Shown here piece after piece: positions 13,233-14,605 of a stretch of DNA of 14,605 nt; the stretch's first letter is position 1, and every line of letters starts with the position of its first letter. This DNA comes from Bacillota bacterium (GTDB lineage Bacteria > Bacillota > Clostridia > Lachnospirales > Lachnospiraceae). The translations under genes were made by a program, and so were the position numbers. Under the pieces are notes generated by a model, which searched no databases, was not told the origin of the DNA, and saw only the letters and a list, made by a program, of their open reading frames with translations. The DNA lies in assembly GCA_023436765.1 (NCBI GenBank), contig JAEZHX010000001.1, forward strand, positions 1 through 14,605, written 5' to 3'.

Positions 13233-14605
13233 ATGGCAAAATGCAGATTGTGTAAGAAGAATATTCCGGATGGAATTGTATATTGTGAGGACTGCCTTGA
13301 TAAGAAGCTGATACAAACCGATGAATCTTATCTCGACAGTTTATTAAATTCTGTCAAAAGCAGCTCAGAACCAATTCAAAATAATTATAAAAAGCCACAG
13401 GAACCTCGTAATCCGGAGCCTGTGAAGACGAATAACCTAGGTAAGAAAATCCGTCCGGGGCAGATTGACCCGACGGATCTTGCTGATTTTAACCAGTATA
13501 ATATAAGTGAAGATCTGGAAGATCTTATCATGATCAGCGATGAAGAGCTGTATGGACAAGCAGAAGACTTCACCGGAGCTGACATGATTTCAGCAGAGGA
13601 CAATGCTAATCACCCCGAACAGGACTGGGAGATACATAATACTCCTACAGAGGAGAATAATGCAGCTTTGGATCATCAGGTACCTGAAGCATCCGAGTTT
13701 GAAAATGAGTATATGAAAATGATTGATCAATTGGGTCAGGATTCCTCTGAACCAGTGAATAGTGATATGTGGCACTCCGAGTATCAGTCGGAGGCTTCTG
13801 TTGTACCGGAACCTTTTGGCGATCAGCCTGAGGAGGAGATACAGGAGGATCAAGGAATTGCTTTAGATGATTCCTTACAGGGCCTTCAGGATAATATCGA
13901 TTTGGATTTTCTTAATACGTTTTCAAATCCTGCTGTGGAGGAACTGGATGGGGACAGCTACGATCCTTCTCTTGGTGATTTATTAAGCGGATTTGATCTG
14001 TCTGATGAAGAGGATAATTCAAATGAAGAATCACCTGTGCCGGAGCTGGGGGGCATTAACAATAATGACCCTGATTTTAATGCACAGCAGCAAACGAAAC
14101 ATACAGAGGAAGAAGAATTCTTGAGTCTCCTGGGACAATTCGGGACGGATGATCCGGTTGCAGCTGATGTCCAGGCAATCACGGAATTATTGAGCAACCC
14201 TGTAAATAAATCCACTTCGGAAAGTCTGCCAAGCAGTGTCGGGGATGTATTTTCGGATGCATTAAAGGCCGTATCGGGATTGGATGATCTGGAGGACGCG
14301 AATCACAGCTATCCGATTCAGGAGGAGCTATCTGAGGAACCTAAAGCTAAAAAGAAGAGACCCAAATCGAAGATAAAAGAGAAGACAGACCATAATAAGG
14401 TTAAGGCTACGAAGGGCAAGGGTTTCTTCGGGAAACTGTTTAGTAATGTAGTTGATGATAAGGTAATCAAGGAGGCTGAGCAGAGCAAAGCTTCTGTCGA
14501 GTCTGCAGCTACGAAGGACAAGAAAAAGGGTAAGGGGAAGAAGGGAAAGAAGGCCGCTTCCGATAACATAGAGGAAGTTAAGGACGAACCGAAGAGGGCT
14601 GTCCC
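13233..14605 (+). CDS. Zinc-ribbon protein with long acidic low-complexity region, 3' end outside window
   Basis: The frame is open without a stop from the ATG at 13233 to the window edge, so at least 457 residues are encoded. An N-terminal zinc ribbon uses C4 and C7 with C18 and C21 (CRLC, then YCEDC). A region of roughly 300 residues follows, rich in Asp, Glu, Asn and Ser and probably disordered. It carries recurring short acidic-hydrophobic pieces such as DLDFLNTF, LGDLLSGFDLSDEED and EEEFLSLLGQFG. From about residue 370 the sequence switches to lysine-rich (KAKKKRPKSK, KKKGKGKKGKK). There is no signal peptide. A second in-frame ATG at 13212 would add seven residues. Neither start has a strong ribosome binding site. 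It starts 56 bp after the CheW-like gene and may share its transcript. The function is not recognised. Confidence 0.75.
   Translation, partial: MAKCRLCKKNIPDGIVYCEDCLDKKLIQTDESYLDSLLNSVKSSSEPIQNNYKKPQEPRNPEPVKTNNLGKKIRPGQIDPTDLADFNQYNISEDLEDLIMISDEELYGQAEDFTGADMISAEDNANHPEQDWEIHNTPTEENNAALDHQVPEASEFENEYMKMIDQLGQDSSEPVNSDMWHSEYQSEASVVPEPFGDQPEEEIQEDQGIALDDSLQGLQDNIDLDFLNTFSNPAVEELDGDSYDPSLGDLLSGFDLSDEEDNSNEESPVPELGGINNNDPDFNAQQQTKHTEEEEFLSLLGQFGTDDPVAADVQAITELLSNPVNKSTSESLPSSVGDVFSDALKAVSGLDDLEDANHSYPIQEELSEEPKAKKKRPKSKIKEKTDHNKVKATKGKGFFGKLFSNVVDDKVIKEAEQSKASVESAATKDKKKGKGKKGKKAASDNIEEVKDEPKRAV

Overview
The window looks like a chromosomal segment of a low-G+C Gram-positive anaerobe of the class Clostridia, most likely Lachnospiraceae. 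This is inferred from AT-rich genes (visibly richest in AT on the left), strong AGGAGG-type ribosome binding sites, TTG and GTG starts, textbook sigma-A promoters, and the protein families present. Every convincing gene is on the plus strand. There are no rRNA or tRNA genes, CRISPR arrays, recognisable transposases or recombinases, or phage structural genes.

Left part (about 1-5330). This is a string of small, unrelated, self-contained accessory genes: a DUF4865-like protein, a NUDIX hydrolase, a broken GNAT remnant, a second NUDIX protein, a SAM methyltransferase, a metallo-beta-lactamase-fold hydrolase and two GNAT acetyltransferases. They are separated by GC-rich, palindromic, mutually related intergenic elements, all in one orientation. 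The elements have conserved ends and variable middles. The 5' end reads (A/T)AAC-N5-GTTCCC-A-GACACC and the 3' end reads GGTGTC-GGGAAC-ACGAGAC-GT(T/G). These two ends pair with one extrahelical base. This is the layout of integron attC sites, and the best copy also has GTTCAAGC and GTTAGGT at the expected places. Where an element is well preserved, the next start codon lies 56-69 bp after its 3' boundary. I therefore read the left part as an integron-like gene cassette array without a visible integrase (CALIN-like). An unrelated inverted-repeat mobile cassette family is the main alternative.

Middle part (about 5350-11552). A MerR/BmrR-type promoter with a 19-bp spacer precedes a MerR-family regulator with a ligand-binding C-terminus. 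Nine more tightly packed genes follow: a Cys-rich protein, 3-methyladenine DNA glycosylase I, an APH-type kinase, three GNAT acetyltransferases, a HIT-family protein, a small two-helix membrane protein and a second Cys-rich protein. Gaps are 50 bp or less, with one 4-bp overlap, so this may be a single stress or detoxification operon. The two Cys-rich proteins appear distantly related.

Right part (about 11610-14605). A sigma-A promoter (TTGACA-N17-TATAAT) drives an Fpg/Nei-fold DNA glycosylase-like gene that lacks the catalytic N-terminal proline. A second promoter precedes a CheW-domain protein. The last gene runs off the window: an N-terminal zinc ribbon, then a long acidic low-complexity region, then a lysine-rich tail. 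This part looks like ordinary chromosome rather than cassette array.
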